Notes: generated by a model from the letters alone, not told the origin. DNA of 64,000 nt from Pseudobutyrivibrio sp. YE44 (GCF_900104335.1 NZ_FMXT01000006.1:86065-150064), one strand, 5' to 3'; shown: positions 52,607 to 60,683, numbered from the stretch's first letter. A program made the numbers and translations.

Positions 52607-54643
52607 ATGGTGAACAAAGTTGTTATTTCATCTAAATTTTGGGGAAGATATCGTGAGCTAGTTCGCAAAGAGATGATTCCTTTTCAGTGGAATGTGCTTA
52701 ATGACACAGCAGGAATCACAATCGAAAAGGAACGTCTGAATGATGATGGTATTCCCAGTGAAAAAAGCCATGCTATTGAGAATTTTAAGATTGCAGCAGG
52801 AAGAACAAAAGGCACTCAATATGGATGGACTTTTCAGGACAGTGATGTTTATAAATGGCTTGAGGCCGTAGCATATTCACTTAGAGAAAAAATGGACCCA
52901 GAGCTTGAAAAGAAAGCTTTAGAGGTTATCGATTTAATTGCTGATGCCCAGGAAGAGGACGGTTATTTGGATACCTATTTTAGTATTCTTGGAATTCAGT
53001 ATAAATACAAAAGCTTGGGGGGCAGTCACGAGCTTTATTGTATGGGACATTTTATAGAGGCTGCGGTTGCATATCATGAGGTGACTGGAAATGAAAAAGT
53101 TCTTAATGTGGCCAAAAAGGCTGCTGACAATATCGACGATAATTTTGGCCCAGAAGAGGGCAAGATTCATGGCTATGATGGTCACGAAGAAATAGAAATT
53201 GGTTTACTTCGTCTGTATCATGCTACAGGTGAAGCTAAGTACCTAAATTTAGCAAAATATTTTTTAATGGAGAGAGGAAAGCATCCTAACTTCTTTAAGG
53301 AGCAGGCAGCAGTATACGATGGTCCAAATGCACTTTCAGGAATTGAGAAGGCTCCTAACACTTATTTTCAAAATCATGTGCCTGTAATGGAAATGGATAC
53401 AGCTGAGGGTCATGCTGTGCGCGTGGTATACCTTTGCACAGCCTTGGCAGATTTGGCGGCAACCACAGGTGATAAGGAAGTATATAAGGCTTGTAAAAGA
53501 CTTTGGAATAATATAACTGAAAAGAGAATGTTTGTTACTGGAGGAATTGGCTCCACAGTAAATGGAGAGTCTTTCACTTTGGATTATGATCTTCCAAATG
53601 ACACCATGTATTGTGAAACCTGTGCAGCAGTAGGCCTTGCTTTTTTTGCAAAGCAAATGCTCAGATGTGAAGCAAAGGCAGAATATGCAGAGGTGATGGA
53701 GCGAGCAATCTATAACTGTGCTCTGGCTGGAATGGCTCTTGATGGCAAGCACTTCTTTTATGTTAATCCTTTAGAGGTGAACCCTGCAAAGTCTCTAAAG
53801 GATCCTACAAAGAGCCATGTAAAGCCTGTTAGACCTTCATGGTTGGGGTGTGCTTGCTGTCCACCTAACTTGGCACGACTTCTTACCTCATTAGACGACT
53901 ACGTATATACGGTGTTCGGAAATACGGTATCCGCAAATACGAAATTCGAAAATACGAAATTCGAAAATGCGATATCCGAAAATACGGTATCCGTGAATAC
54001 GATATCCGGAAATACGATACTTTTGAATTTATATATGGATTCAGAGGCTAAGTTTGAACTGGAATCAGGTGATATAGAAATCACACAGGAAACAGATTTT
54101 CCATGGGATAACAAGGCTACAGTTGTAGTTAAAAATAACACTACAGAGACACTTCGTTTTGGAGTGAGATTACCTGAATGGGCAGACAACACATTAGCAT
54201 CAGTGGTTGGAAATCAAGAGATTTTGGGAACTGAAGAAGGATATCAGTATTTTGAGATTCCTGCTGGAACCGAGAGTACCATTGGTCTCACCTTTGAGAT
54301 GAGCATACGCAGAAATTATGCAAACACTCATGTTTCAGAGGATATTGGAAAGGTAGCAATTTCCTATGGACCTTTCGTGTATTGTTTAGAGGGAGTAGAC
54401 AACGGCACAGATTTGAATTGCCTATCTCTCCCAGAGGACGCAAAGTTATCTTACAGCTTTGAAGAAAATCTTTTAAATGGAGTAGGAATAATTACTGCCG
54501 AAGGAAAGCGTTGTGTCAACAAGTCAGGAGGTTTGTATTCAAACACTAAGCCACAGACTGAGCCAGCTACTTTGAAATTCATCCCATATTATGCCTGGGC
54601 AAATCGCGGTGAAAACGAGATGGTGGTTTGGGTGAGAGAATAA
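52607..54643 (+). CDS. GH127 beta-L-arabinofuranosidase
   Basis: A 678-residue enzyme of glycoside hydrolase family 127 (DUF1680), which removes beta-L-arabinofuranose from plant arabino-oligosaccharides. The zinc and catalytic residues known from HypBA1 are visible: Glu and Cys in YCETCAA and the Cys pair in GCACCPPN. An (alpha/alpha)6 barrel covers about residues 10-425, beta domains follow. Between YVYTVFG and ILLNLYMDS an in-frame array of 5-residue repeats (NT-x-x-x type, about residues 435-465) is inserted. No signal peptide, so it acts inside the cell. RBS AGGGGG. A promoter and terminator bracket it, so it is monocistronic. Confidence 0.92.
   Translation: MVNKVVISSKFWGRYRELVRKEMIPFQWNVLNDTAGITIEKERLNDDGIPSEKSHAIENFKIAAGRTKGTQYGWTFQDSDVYKWLEAVAYSLREKMDPELEKKALEVIDLIADAQEEDGYLDTYFSILGIQYKYKSLGGSHELYCMGHFIEAAVAYHEVTGNEKVLNVAKKAADNIDDNFGPEEGKIHGYDGHEEIEIGLLRLYHATGEAKYLNLAKYFLMERGKHPNFFKEQAAVYDGPNALSGIEKAPNTYFQNHVPVMEMDTAEGHAVRVVYLCTALADLAATTGDKEVYKACKRLWNNITEKRMFVTGGIGSTVNGESFTLDYDLPNDTMYCETCAAVGLAFFAKQMLRCEAKAEYAEVMERAIYNCALAGMALDGKHFFYVNPLEVNPAKSLKDPTKSHVKPVRPSWLGCACCPPNLARLLTSLDDYVYTVFGNTVSANTKFENTKFENAISENTVSVNTISGNTILLNLYMDSEAKFELESGDIEITQETDFPWDNKATVVVKNNTTETLRFGVRLPEWADNTLASVVGNQEILGTEEGYQYFEIPAGTESTIGLTFEMSIRRNYANTHVSEDIGKVAISYGPFVYCLEGVDNGTDLNCLSLPEDAKLSYSFEENLLNGVGIITAEGKRCVNKSGGLYSNTKPQTEPATLKFIPYYAWANRGENEMVVWVRE
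53915..54020. repeat. In-frame 15-nt tandem repeat array in GH127
   Basis: Seven units of the type TATCCGNAAATACGR or TTCGNAAATACGAAA in tandem, each 15 nt, encode NT-V-S-A / NT-K-F-E-like pentads. The unit has the same core as the TCGTAAATACGA motif found singly in other genes of the window. Confidence 0.85.
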
Positions 54644-54655
54644 AGGTAAAGGTGA

Positions 54656-54688
54656 AAATAGCTTCCGCGGTTGCGGAAGCTATTTTTT
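54656..54688. terminator. Bidirectional terminator between GH127 and the XRE gene
   Basis: AATAGCTTCCGC pairs with GCGGAAGCTATT (12 bp) around GGTT, with T-run on one strand and A-run on the other. The genes on either side are convergent. Confidence 0.92.
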
Positions 54689-54931
54689 ATGTATAAATTT
54701 ATTCTCTTTTGATAGTTTGTAAAATATAAGTTCAAAAACATAAGGAGGCATGGTTCGTAAACCTTGCTCCCAATCTCGCATGGTGTTATAAGGAATATGT
54801 AGATACTCAGATAGTTCCTTTCGGTTCATGCCTGTGGCATAGCGAAGTAATCTAAATGCTGCAGCTGTATTCTCTTTTGTGTTATTTTTTTCGTCAAAAG
54901 AAATGATCAAATCATTAATTGAATAGTTCAT
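54680..54931 (-). CDS. XRE-type regulator, third gene of the hicAB operon
   Basis: An 83-residue protein with a helix-turn-helix (RYATGMNRKELSEYLHIPYN, then TMRDWEQGLRTMP, about residues 30-62), the pattern of DNA-binding domains seen in toxin-antitoxin regulators. It starts one base after the hicB stop, so it is cotranscribed and possibly coupled. The C-terminal stretch (FELIFYKLSKENKFIHKK) is basic. An extra regulator after hicAB is unusual; it may repress the operon in place of, or together with, HicB. Confidence 0.82.
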   Translation of the reverse strand: MNYSINDLIISFDEKNNTKENTAAAFRLLRYATGMNRKELSEYLHIPYNTMRDWEQGLRTMPPYVFELIFYKLSKENKFIHKK

Positions 54932-54932
54932 A

Positions 54933-55298
54933 TTAATTAGAATAATGTAAAGCGTCGTTTTTAGTAAGTAAGTATAAGCAATATTGATTCATGCTAATAC
55001 CTTCTGCTTTAGAGTGTTCAGATAAAGATTTATGCAAACTCTTTGGAAGGCGCAATTTAAACTGTCCAGAATAATTATCGATAGAATCTGGTAGAGGAAT
55101 ATTAATGTCTTCTTCAATTGCAGCTGATATCCATTCTTTTTTTGCATCCATAGCGTTTGCAATTGCAGAATCCATAGTCTCACCTATGCTTAAACAACCA
55201 GGTAATTCTGGAAATGATACAACAAATCCGCCTTCTTCAGTGTCTGGAATAATTTCCATTTTATATGGTAAAAGCATGAATTCATCAAGTGTTTTCAT
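54933..55298 (-). CDS. hicB: HicB-type antitoxin with ribbon-helix-helix
   Basis: A 121-residue antitoxin with the HicB partial RNase H fold at the N-terminus (EGGFVVSFPELPGCLSIGETMDSAIANA, about residues 20-47) and a C-terminal ribbon-helix-helix DNA-binding domain (FKLRLPKSLHKSLSEHSKAEG, then ISMNQYCLYLL). It neutralises HicA and should bind the operon promoter. The ATG at 55298 has GAGGA at good spacing, while the frame start at 55313 is a GTG inside that site. It overlaps the end of hicA by 14 nt. Confidence 0.88.
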   Translation of the reverse strand: MKTLDEFMLLPYKMEIIPDTEEGGFVVSFPELPGCLSIGETMDSAIANAMDAKKEWISAAIEEDINIPLPDSIDNYSGQFKLRLPKSLHKSLSEHSKAEGISMNQYCLYLLTKNDALHYSN

Positions 55299-55539
55299 TG
55301 TTGGATTCCTCACTTTCTATTATTTGTTTTACTTTAATAACATAAGCCTTTTTTATAGGCTCATGTTTTGGAATAGTAATAATAGGCATACCAGGTTTTC
55401 TAAAAGTATAATGGCTACTACCTGAATTTGGCTGGTACATTTTGTAACCATAGCTTTCTAGGACTTTTCTTAATTCTTCAAATCGCAAATCATTTGATAG
55501 AGTAATAATCTTTTTTATTAACTTATCCCATTTTGACAT
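55285..55539 (-). CDS. hicA: HicA-type mRNA interferase toxin
   Basis: An 84-residue toxin with the dsRBD-like HicA fold and the catalytic His in SGSSHYTFRKPG (about residue 43). HicA cleaves mRNA when free of HicB. It is the first gene of the operon with hicB and an XRE gene. RBS AGGAGAG is very close to the predicted -10 box, so the transcript may begin within or after the ribosome site. The protein is slightly longer than many HicA (60-80) with an acidic tail (ESEESNNENT). Confidence 0.85.
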   Translation of the reverse strand: MSKWDKLIKKIITLSNDLRFEELRKVLESYGYKMYQPNSGSSHYTFRKPGMPIITIPKHEPIKKAYVIKVKQIIESEESNNENT

Positions 55540-55550
55540 TTCTCTCTCCT

Positions 55551-55579
55551 ATTATAAATGGTGTTATATATGGTGTCAA
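55551..55579 (-). promoter_or_regulatory. Consensus promoter of the hicA-hicB-XRE operon
   Basis: On the minus strand TTGACA (55574-55579), exactly 17 nt, then TATAAT (55551-55556): both boxes are perfect. A 12-bp direct repeat, ACACCATATATA and ACACCATTTATA, covers the spacer and -10 and is a likely repressor site. Confidence 0.85.
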
Positions 55580-55584
55580 TATAA

Positions 55585-55599
55585 TACCGCACTGCGGTA
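55585..55599. promoter_or_regulatory. Palindromic operator upstream of the hicA promoter
   Basis: TACCGCACTGCGGTA is a 15-bp inverted repeat (7-bp arms, 1-nt centre) immediately upstream of the -35 box, in a place suited to the HicB RHH domain or the XRE protein. Confidence 0.6.
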
Positions 55600-55660
55600 A
55601 TAATAAAATATACTTTCATTTAATATACATGTCAATAGTTAAATAAATGATTATATTTTT

Positions 55661-55740
55661 CAATTTTCATCATCCGTTATTAATTTTCATTATTTGTCAT
55701 AGTTTGTCATGGTTCTTCATGATTCTTTATTGTTCTTTAT
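55661..55740. repeat. Eight 10-bp phased units
   Basis: Eight consecutive 10-nt units each end in TCAT, TTAT or similar (consensus WKTTYKTYAT), for example AGTTTGTCAT and GGTTCTTCAT. One unit per helical turn places the motif on one face of the DNA. Confidence 0.7.
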
Positions 55741-55875
55741 CATTTTTGCAAGATATTTATTATTGTTAAATAAGAGAAACAACCCATCTCAACAACTAAT
55801 CCATAGACATTTTCCGCTCAGGAGCGTATAATCATAATTTCCGGATTGTTATATAAAATAACGGAGGAAATGTAT

Positions 55876-56532
55876 ATGAAGAAGATGTTAAAAGGCAGCA
55901 TGGCTGTTATGATTAGTGCTGCTATGCTCTTTGGAACACCAGTAGTAACCGCATTCGCTGCTGAGGCTGAAGAAGAGCAGGGAATGCTGGAAGAGGCATA
56001 TGTTATTGAGGATGGAGTATTAACAATTTCTGAAGGTGCAACAGAAATTGAAGCGTATTCTTTCAAAAATAATAATGAAATCAAAACAGTTGTTGTTCCA
56101 GCTAGTGTTACAGATATCAATGGCGAGACATTTATGTATTGCGGAGCTGTGGTGTACGCTCCTGAAGGAAGCGTTGTTGCTGAGTATTTAAAAAACTCTA
56201 GAAATCTTGTAGTTATTCCTGCGGAAGAGCCAACAGAACCGGAAGAGCCAACAGAACCAGAAGAGCCAACAAATTTAGAAAAGCCAGTAATTGATCCAGC
56301 AAATCCATCTTTTGACCAATCATTGTACACAGATTCTGAGAAGGAAGCTTTTATTGAGAATAATGTACGTGAATGGAAAAACTCATTATCAGATGAAGAG
56401 AAAGCATCTGTGCGTGAAGTTTATAAGAATCAAAAGGATGTTGTTAAATCTCAGCTTCAAGGTTCTTTAGCGAGACTTGGTATCAGCTGGGAGAAAGCTA
56501 TAGCAATAGCAATAAGAGTATTTAATGAATAA
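55876..56532 (+). CDS. Secreted protein with LRR_5-like segment
   Basis: A 218-residue exported protein. Signal peptide about 1-30 (KKMLKGSMAVMISAAM..TAFAAE). Residues about 35-105 resemble a short BspA-type leucine-rich repeat (LTISEGATEIEAYSF then VVVPASVTDINGETFMYCG and GSVVAEYLKN). A Pro/Glu linker (EEPTEPEEPTEPEEPT) leads to a helical C-terminal domain of about 90 residues of unknown kind. The ATG at 55876 is favoured because GGAGG lies 8 nt upstream; the frame opens 30 nt earlier. Likely surface-exposed, possibly adhesive. Confidence 0.75.
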   Translation: MKKMLKGSMAVMISAAMLFGTPVVTAFAAEAEEEQGMLEEAYVIEDGVLTISEGATEIEAYSFKNNNEIKTVVVPASVTDINGETFMYCGAVVYAPEGSVVAEYLKNSRNLVVIPAEEPTEPEEPTEPEEPTNLEKPVIDPANPSFDQSLYTDSEKEAFIENNVREWKNSLSDEEKASVREVYKNQKDVVKSQLQGSLARLGISWEKAIAIAIRVFNE

Positions 56533-56538
56533 GATGAT

Positions 56539-56572
56539 GAGTGAAATCTTCGGATTTCACTCTATTTTTTTT
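56539..56572 (+). terminator. Terminator of the secreted LRR-type gene
   Basis: GAGTGAAATC pairs with GATTTCACTC (10 bp) closed by a TTCG tetraloop, followed by TATTTTTTTT, seven bases after the stop. Confidence 0.93.
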
Positions 56573-56641
56573 ACAAAATTTTTACAAAATGCTCCAATGA
56601 TGTACAATAGATAATAAAGATATATGAAACGGAGCAACAAT

Positions 56642-57451
56642 ATGAATAGAAAAGACAAGTTTAACGCAATCAAAAAAATAGTATGCCTAATTGCTGTTAT
56701 CCTGTTCTTTTCTACAATTACGCTTTCTACTTATGATGATTCTTTAACCTATCTTCTTCAAGATGAGTCGGTGGCGCTAACAGTTCCACAGGATGAAGAG
56801 CCTGTTATTGAAGTGGTCCAAGGGCGCGTGGTCTGCATTGATGCTGGTCATCAGGGGCGAGCTGATATGAGCAAGGAGCCTGTTGGCCCAGGTGCAAAGA
56901 AAAAGAAAGCTAAGGTGGATGGTGGTGCTATGGGTAAGAAGACCGGACTTACTGAGTATCAGCTTAACCTTGATATAGCTCTTAAGCTTCAGACAGAGCT
57001 TGAAGCCAGAGGATATACTGTCATCATGACAAGAACATCAAATGATGTGAACCTAAGTAACAGCCAACGAGCTGCCATTGCAAACGAGGCTAAGGCAGAT
57101 GCCTTTATTAGAATTCATGCAGACGGTAGCGATTCAAAATCAGTAAATGGTGCAACAGCCTTGTGCCAGACCAGCGAAAATCCGTATGCTAACAATTATG
57201 ACAAAAGCCGTCTACTTGCAGACAGTGTCATAAACTCGGTGTCAACGACAGCAGGCTGTAAAAACAGAGGTGTAATCGAAACAGATGATATGACTGGCAT
57301 CAATTGGTGCACAGTCCCAAACATAGTTATCGAGGTTGGATACCTGTCAAATCCTACAGAGGAATCCAAGCTTAACACTGATGATTACCAAAATCTTATT
57401 GCAAAGGGAATTGCCAACGGAATAGATGAATATTTTGGAGCTGTGAAATGA
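56642..57451 (+). CDS. N-acetylmuramoyl-L-alanine amidase (Amidase_3)
   Basis: A 269-residue zinc amidase that cleaves the bond between N-acetylmuramic acid and the stem peptide. An N-terminal membrane anchor covers about residues 14-32. The catalytic domain starts at RVVCIDAGHQG (zinc His), then the Glu in LTEYQLNLDIALKL, a second His in FIRIHADGSD, and the catalytic Glu in NIVIEVGYLSNPTEE. Length and order fit Amidase_3. The start at 56642 is taken because GGAG is 7 nt upstream. It acts outside the membrane in wall turnover or division. Confidence 0.93.
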   Translation: MNRKDKFNAIKKIVCLIAVILFFSTITLSTYDDSLTYLLQDESVALTVPQDEEPVIEVVQGRVVCIDAGHQGRADMSKEPVGPGAKKKKAKVDGGAMGKKTGLTEYQLNLDIALKLQTELEARGYTVIMTRTSNDVNLSNSQRAAIANEAKADAFIRIHADGSDSKSVNGATALCQTSENPYANNYDKSRLLADSVINSVSTTAGCKNRGVIETDDMTGINWCTVPNIVIEVGYLSNPTEESKLNTDDYQNLIAKGIANGIDEYFGAVK

Positions 57452-57586
57452 TTATTAAGTTTCGCAGCTCTTTCTATATCTTTATAAATCAAATCTTAAA
57501 CTTTTCTTAAATACCGTCCCAAACTGTTGACCTTGGCCTTAATAACGCTTATCGTATGTTCTATCAAAGCAATTCGGAGGAATGCC

Positions 57587-58024
57587 ATGAACAACTTCAG
57601 ATACAAAATGGCACAATTTTTTGTAGGAAGAACTGGTGTGGATGCGTTAGGCCGAACAGTTACATGGGCCGCGTTAGTTCTTATGGTTCTCACAATGATT
57701 ACCCATTCTAATATTGTGTATCTGCTTTCAATGGCCTGCCTCGGATATAGTCTTTGGAGAATGCTTTCAAAGAATTATCAAAAGCGATATAACGAGAATC
57801 AGATGTTCCTTCATAAAACAGCTGTTATTCGACGATTCTTTGGAAAGCTTGTTCCGAATATCAGGAACAAAGTTGCTAAGCTAAGATATGACATGGAGCA
57901 GCGTAAGACTTACGCCATCTTCAAATGTCCTAGCTGCAAGCAAAAGCTTCGTGCCCCAAAGGGCCGTGGCAAAATCCAAGTTACATGTAGTAAATGTCAC
58001 ACCGTATTTATTAAGAAGGTATAG
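57587..58024 (+). CDS. Membrane protein with C-terminal zinc ribbon
   Basis: A 145-residue protein with two close hydrophobic helices (about residues 22-58, RTVTWAALVLMVLTMITHS then IVYLLSMACLGYSLW) and a C-terminal zinc ribbon (FKCPSCKQKLRAP and VTCSKCHTVF). A basic linker joins them. It is related to zinc-ribbon membrane proteins of unknown function in Clostridia. RBS GGAGG. The next gene starts three bases after its stop and the DnaJ-like gene overlaps that one, so the three form an operon. Confidence 0.8.
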   Translation: MNNFRYKMAQFFVGRTGVDALGRTVTWAALVLMVLTMITHSNIVYLLSMACLGYSLWRMLSKNYQKRYNENQMFLHKTAVIRRFFGKLVPNIRNKVAKLRYDMEQRKTYAIFKCPSCKQKLRAPKGRGKIQVTCSKCHTVFIKKV

Positions 58025-58026
58025 CA

Positions 58027-58926
58027 TTGTTTGGTTATATTAATGTAAACCGAGAGCAGCTCTCAAAAGAAGACAAACAAATATATCAAACCTTTTATTG
58101 CGGACTGTGCAGAGAACTAGGCAAGAATGCTGGCCAGAAAGCTCGTATGCTTTTAAACTACGATTTATGCTTTCTTGCAATTCTGCTTCAAGGCCTTTAT
58201 GAACCAGAGATTAATAAAGAGGATTTCAGATGCCTCATTCATCCCTTCAAATCCAGAAACGGATTTGTAAGCGAGGCCATCACCTACGCGACACACATGG
58301 ATATTATCCTTTCTTATCACAGCTTAATGGACAATTATGCTGATGATAATTCAAAAATCTCTGGTATGGCAGCCAGCTCCCTTAAAAAGGATTATGATAG
58401 GATTGCTGCTAAATATCCAAGACAAACTGGGGCGGTGGAACAGTATATTAAGAAGCTATCCATTGCTGAGGCAAATCACGAGGATAACATTGATAAGGTT
58501 TCCAGCTATACCGGCGAAATGCTAGGTGAGCTTTTCAATTGGAAGCAGGACGATTGGGGACACACCCTACACTGCATGGGCTATTACATGGGCAAATTCA
58601 TTTATATAATCGATGCCTATGATGATTTGAAAAAAGATGAAAGGCGTGGAAGCTATAATCCGCTGCTTTTTATGAAAAATGAATCTCCAAAGGAGTTTGA
58701 GACCTTTGTAAGAATCAATCTTACATCTCTCATGGCAGAATGCGCTAAATCCTTTGAGAGACTACCAATAGTTGATAACGTCAACATACTTAGAAATATA
58801 ATCTACTCTGGTGTTTGGACTAGATATGAATACTTGCAGTTGCGGGGTAAGAAAAAAGAAAACAGTGCATCATCCAAAGCTGACAAATCAGTTTACGATG
58901 TACCGGTTAAGGAGTTAGATGAATGA
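58027..58926 (+). CDS. DUF5685 family protein
   Basis: A 299-residue, mostly helical protein beginning [31 protein letters not shown], the signature of DUF5685. CGLCR and Cys in [10 protein letters not shown] are conserved, as are the central NYADDNSK and the aspartate region [20 protein letters not shown], which looks like the Asp-rich helix of isoprenoid synthase folds. It starts with TTG directly after the stop of the zinc-ribbon gene. The downstream J-domain gene overlaps its stop (ATGA), and DUF5685-DnaJ pairing is common in Lachnospiraceae. Function unknown. Confidence 0.8.
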   Translation: MFGYINVNREQLSKEDKQIYQTFYCGLCRELGKNAGQKARMLLNYDLCFLAILLQGLYEPEINKEDFRCLIHPFKSRNGFVSEAITYATHMDIILSYHSLMDNYADDNSKISGMAASSLKKDYDRIAAKYPRQTGAVEQYIKKLSIAEANHEDNIDKVSSYTGEMLGELFNWKQDDWGHTLHCMGYYMGKFIYIIDAYDDLKKDERRGSYNPLLFMKNESPKEFETFVRINLTSLMAECAKSFERLPIVDNVNILRNIIYSGVWTRYEYLQLRGKKKENSASSKADKSVYDVPVKELDE

Positions 58927-59558
58927 CAGATCCTTATAGGGTTCTAGGGGTGGATAGAGGTGCCTCAGAGGATGAAATAAAGAAAGCCTACCGAAACCTC
59001 AGCAGAAAGTATCACCCAGATGCAAATATAAACAATCCAAACAAGGAACAAGCCGAAGAGAAGTTTAAGGAGATTCAGGCAGCCTACAATCGCATAATGG
59101 ATGAACGCCAGAATGGGGGTTCAGCCTTTGGAGGATTTGGTTATGGCTACGGCGGATCTTCTGGCGGATACCAGGAGGATTATTCTTATTCACAGGCTTC
59201 TATGGAAATGCAGGCAGCTGCAAATTACATTAACGCCAGACAGTTTGCTCAGGCTTTAAATGTTCTCAATTCAATTGATGATTCCATGAGAAATGGACAG
59301 TGGTATTTCTTTGCTGCTGTTGCATCACAGGGAATGGGGAATGTTAATGATGCACGAGAATATATCAGTCGTGCGATTGCATTAGAGCCAAGCAATTTTA
59401 GATATAGACAGTTTCAGCAAAGCATTGACTTTAGCAGTGGTTGGTATGAATATCGAGGCCGTTCTTACGGATACACTCGACCATACTTTGGAATTATGCG
59501 CTGGTGCGCCAGCATGATAATTTTGAATCTGCTGTGCAATATTTGTTGTTTCATATAA
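58923..59558 (+). CDS. DnaJ-like protein with C-terminal membrane segment
   Basis: A 211-residue protein with an N-terminal J domain (about residues 1-62; the HPD motif that activates Hsp70 is in [11 protein letters not shown]), a Gly/Tyr/Phe-rich linker (about 66-90), a TPR-like helical middle ([32 protein letters not shown]) and a hydrophobic C-terminus ([14 protein letters not shown]) that may insert in the membrane. It lacks the zinc and peptide-binding domains of true DnaJ, so it is probably a specialised Hsp70 partner at the membrane. The start overlaps the DUF5685 stop. Confidence 0.88.
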   Translation: MTDPYRVLGVDRGASEDEIKKAYRNLSRKYHPDANINNPNKEQAEEKFKEIQAAYNRIMDERQNGGSAFGGFGYGYGGSSGGYQEDYSYSQASMEMQAAANYINARQFAQALNVLNSIDDSMRNGQWYFFAAVASQGMGNVNDAREYISRAIALEPSNFRYRQFQQSIDFSSGWYEYRGRSYGYTRPYFGIMRWCASMIILNLLCNICCFI

Positions 59559-59648
59559 ATTTATTAGATTATAACTAGGTCATTCGGACCATTTCATATA
59601 TTTTCTCCCTATATCTGCATGTTCCCGCAGGACATGCACGAAAAAAAA

Positions 59649-59686
59649 GAACTTCCAGGCTTCAGCCACCTGGAGGTCCTTTTTTT
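59649..59686 (+). terminator. Terminator of the zinc-ribbon/DUF5685/DnaJ-like operon
   Basis: CTTCCAGG pairs with CCTGGAGG in a stem of 10-11 bp with a 9-nt loop, flanked by A-rich sequence and followed by seven T. Confidence 0.88.
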
Positions 59687-59732
59687 ACTATTTGTTGGGA
59701 ATTTACGCGACTTTTACTTGATAAATGATATA

Positions 59733-59750
59733 AGTTAGATTAAACTAATT
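59733..59750. promoter_or_regulatory. DtxR/MntR-like dyad before the metal regulators
   Basis: AGTTAGATTAAACTAATT is an imperfect palindrome with TTAG/CTAA arms as in DtxR-type boxes. It overlaps a probable -10 region downstream of TTGATA (59718-59723), consistent with autoregulation by the gene that follows. Confidence 0.45.
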
Positions 59751-59769
59751 AAATGGAGGGCTATGATAA

Positions 59770-60150
59770 ATGAGAACATTTGTAAATGAATCAGCTGAAA
59801 ACTATTTAGAGACAATATTGGTCCTTAGCAAGAAGCTACCTGTAGTTCGTTCGGTAGATATTGCTAATGAATTAAATTTTAAAAAATCATCTGTCAGCAT
59901 TGCAATGAAGAATCTTCGCGAGAAGAATCATATCACTGTTACTGATGCTGGCTTCATATATCTTACTGACGAAGGCAAAGCAATTGCGGAGATGATATAT
60001 GAACGTCACGAGCTTATCACAGCAATTTTGATGAAGCTAGGTGTGGATGAAGAGATTGCTTCCGAGGATGCATGTCGTATCGAGCATGTTATCAGCAAGG
60101 AAAGCTTTAAGGCAGTTAGGGATTACGCAAAGGAAAAGATTTTAAAGTAG
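59770..60150 (+). CDS. DtxR/MntR-family metal-dependent regulator
   Basis: A 126-residue repressor-type protein. The winged helix-turn-helix covers about residues 5-65 (ENYLETILVLSKKLPVVRSVDIANELNFKKSSVSIAMKNLREKN). The metal-binding dimerisation domain follows, with ligand-type residues in YERHELITAILMKLGVDEEIASEDACRIEHVIS. Like MntR it has no FeoA/SH3 domain and it is slightly shorter. The Fur-like regulator gene starts one base after its stop, so both are made together and may sense different metals. RBS GGAGGG. Confidence 0.88.
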   Translation: MRTFVNESAENYLETILVLSKKLPVVRSVDIANELNFKKSSVSIAMKNLREKNHITVTDAGFIYLTDEGKAIAEMIYERHELITAILMKLGVDEEIASEDACRIEHVISKESFKAVRDYAKEKILK

Positions 60151-60151
60151 T

Positions 60152-60619
60152 ATGGATATTGCAGTAAGTAGCGCAGAACAAAGAGAATTAATCGTGCAGC
60201 AGCTCCGAGAGGCTGGCTGTCGTATCACAAAGCAACGTCTTGTTGTGTTAGATATCATTTTGAATTCAGATCCTTCTTGTGTGAAGGAAATCTACCGCGA
60301 GGCAATCAAGGTTGACAAGAATATCGGTACCGCCACTGTTTATCGTATGGTAAACACCCTAGAGGAAATCGGAGTTCTTAATAGAAAGAACATGTATCAA
60401 GTGGATTGTAGCACCTGCGACCATCGTTGTCCTGACGATGATTGTGACAGCAACTGTAATGGAAGTTGTCAGGAGTGCGAGACACGTGTTGTAATCACCC
60501 TTGATGACGATTCAAAAATGGTTATTGAAAGAGCAGAGCTTCAAAAGCTTCTTGAAGCTGGGCTTCATGCTACTGGAAAGGTGGATAAGCAACACAAGAT
60601 TACAAGACTTGCAATGTAA
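60152..60619 (+). CDS. Fur-family regulator with a Cys-rich insert
   Basis: A 155-residue Fur-like protein. The N-terminal winged helix has the family signatures RITKQRLVVLDIIL and IGTATVYRMVNTLEEIG (about residues 23-75). Where Fur normally has the His-rich HHHLICxxCG region it carries a 24-residue stretch with seven Cys (positions about 86, 89, 93, 98, 102, 106 and 109: VDCSTCDHRCP to CQECET). The rest of the dimerisation domain is present (VVITLDDDSKMVIERAEL). It lies one base after the DtxR-like gene. It may bind zinc, iron-sulfur or soft metals in place of the usual site. Confidence 0.85.
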   Translation: MDIAVSSAEQRELIVQQLREAGCRITKQRLVVLDIILNSDPSCVKEIYREAIKVDKNIGTATVYRMVNTLEEIGVLNRKNMYQVDCSTCDHRCPDDDCDSNCNGSCQECETRVVITLDDDSKMVIERAELQKLLEAGLHATGKVDKQHKITRLAM

Positions 60620-60644
60620 ATATAAAGAGAAAAAGTGACTATAT

Positions 60645-60683
60645 AAGCTTGAATTGGATATGATTCCAGTTCAAGCTTTTTTT
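60645..60683 (+). terminator. Terminator after the Fur-like gene
   Basis: AAGCTTGAA...GGA pairs with TCC..TTCAAGCTT in an interrupted stem followed by seven T, 26 nt past the stop. Confidence 0.88.

Larger units (their letters stand above)
55540..55869. other. Intergenic region with hicA promoter and phased repeats
   Basis: About 330 nt between the divergent hicA gene and the secreted LRR-type gene. It holds the hicA promoter and operators (55551-55599) and a 10-bp phased repeat (55661-55740). Nothing else is evident and no ORF with a ribosome site is seen. Confidence 0.75.

Noticed and set aside
53915..54020. Regular short repeats that look like a small CRISPR array
   Set aside because: The units are 15 nt with no spacers, keep the reading frame and are inside the GH127 gene, so they are a coding tandem repeat.
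55621..55800. AT-rich repeats as a replication origin with iterons
   Set aside because: There is no replication gene, no DnaA-box cluster and the region sits between a toxin-antitoxin operon and a secreted-protein gene in a chromosomal context.
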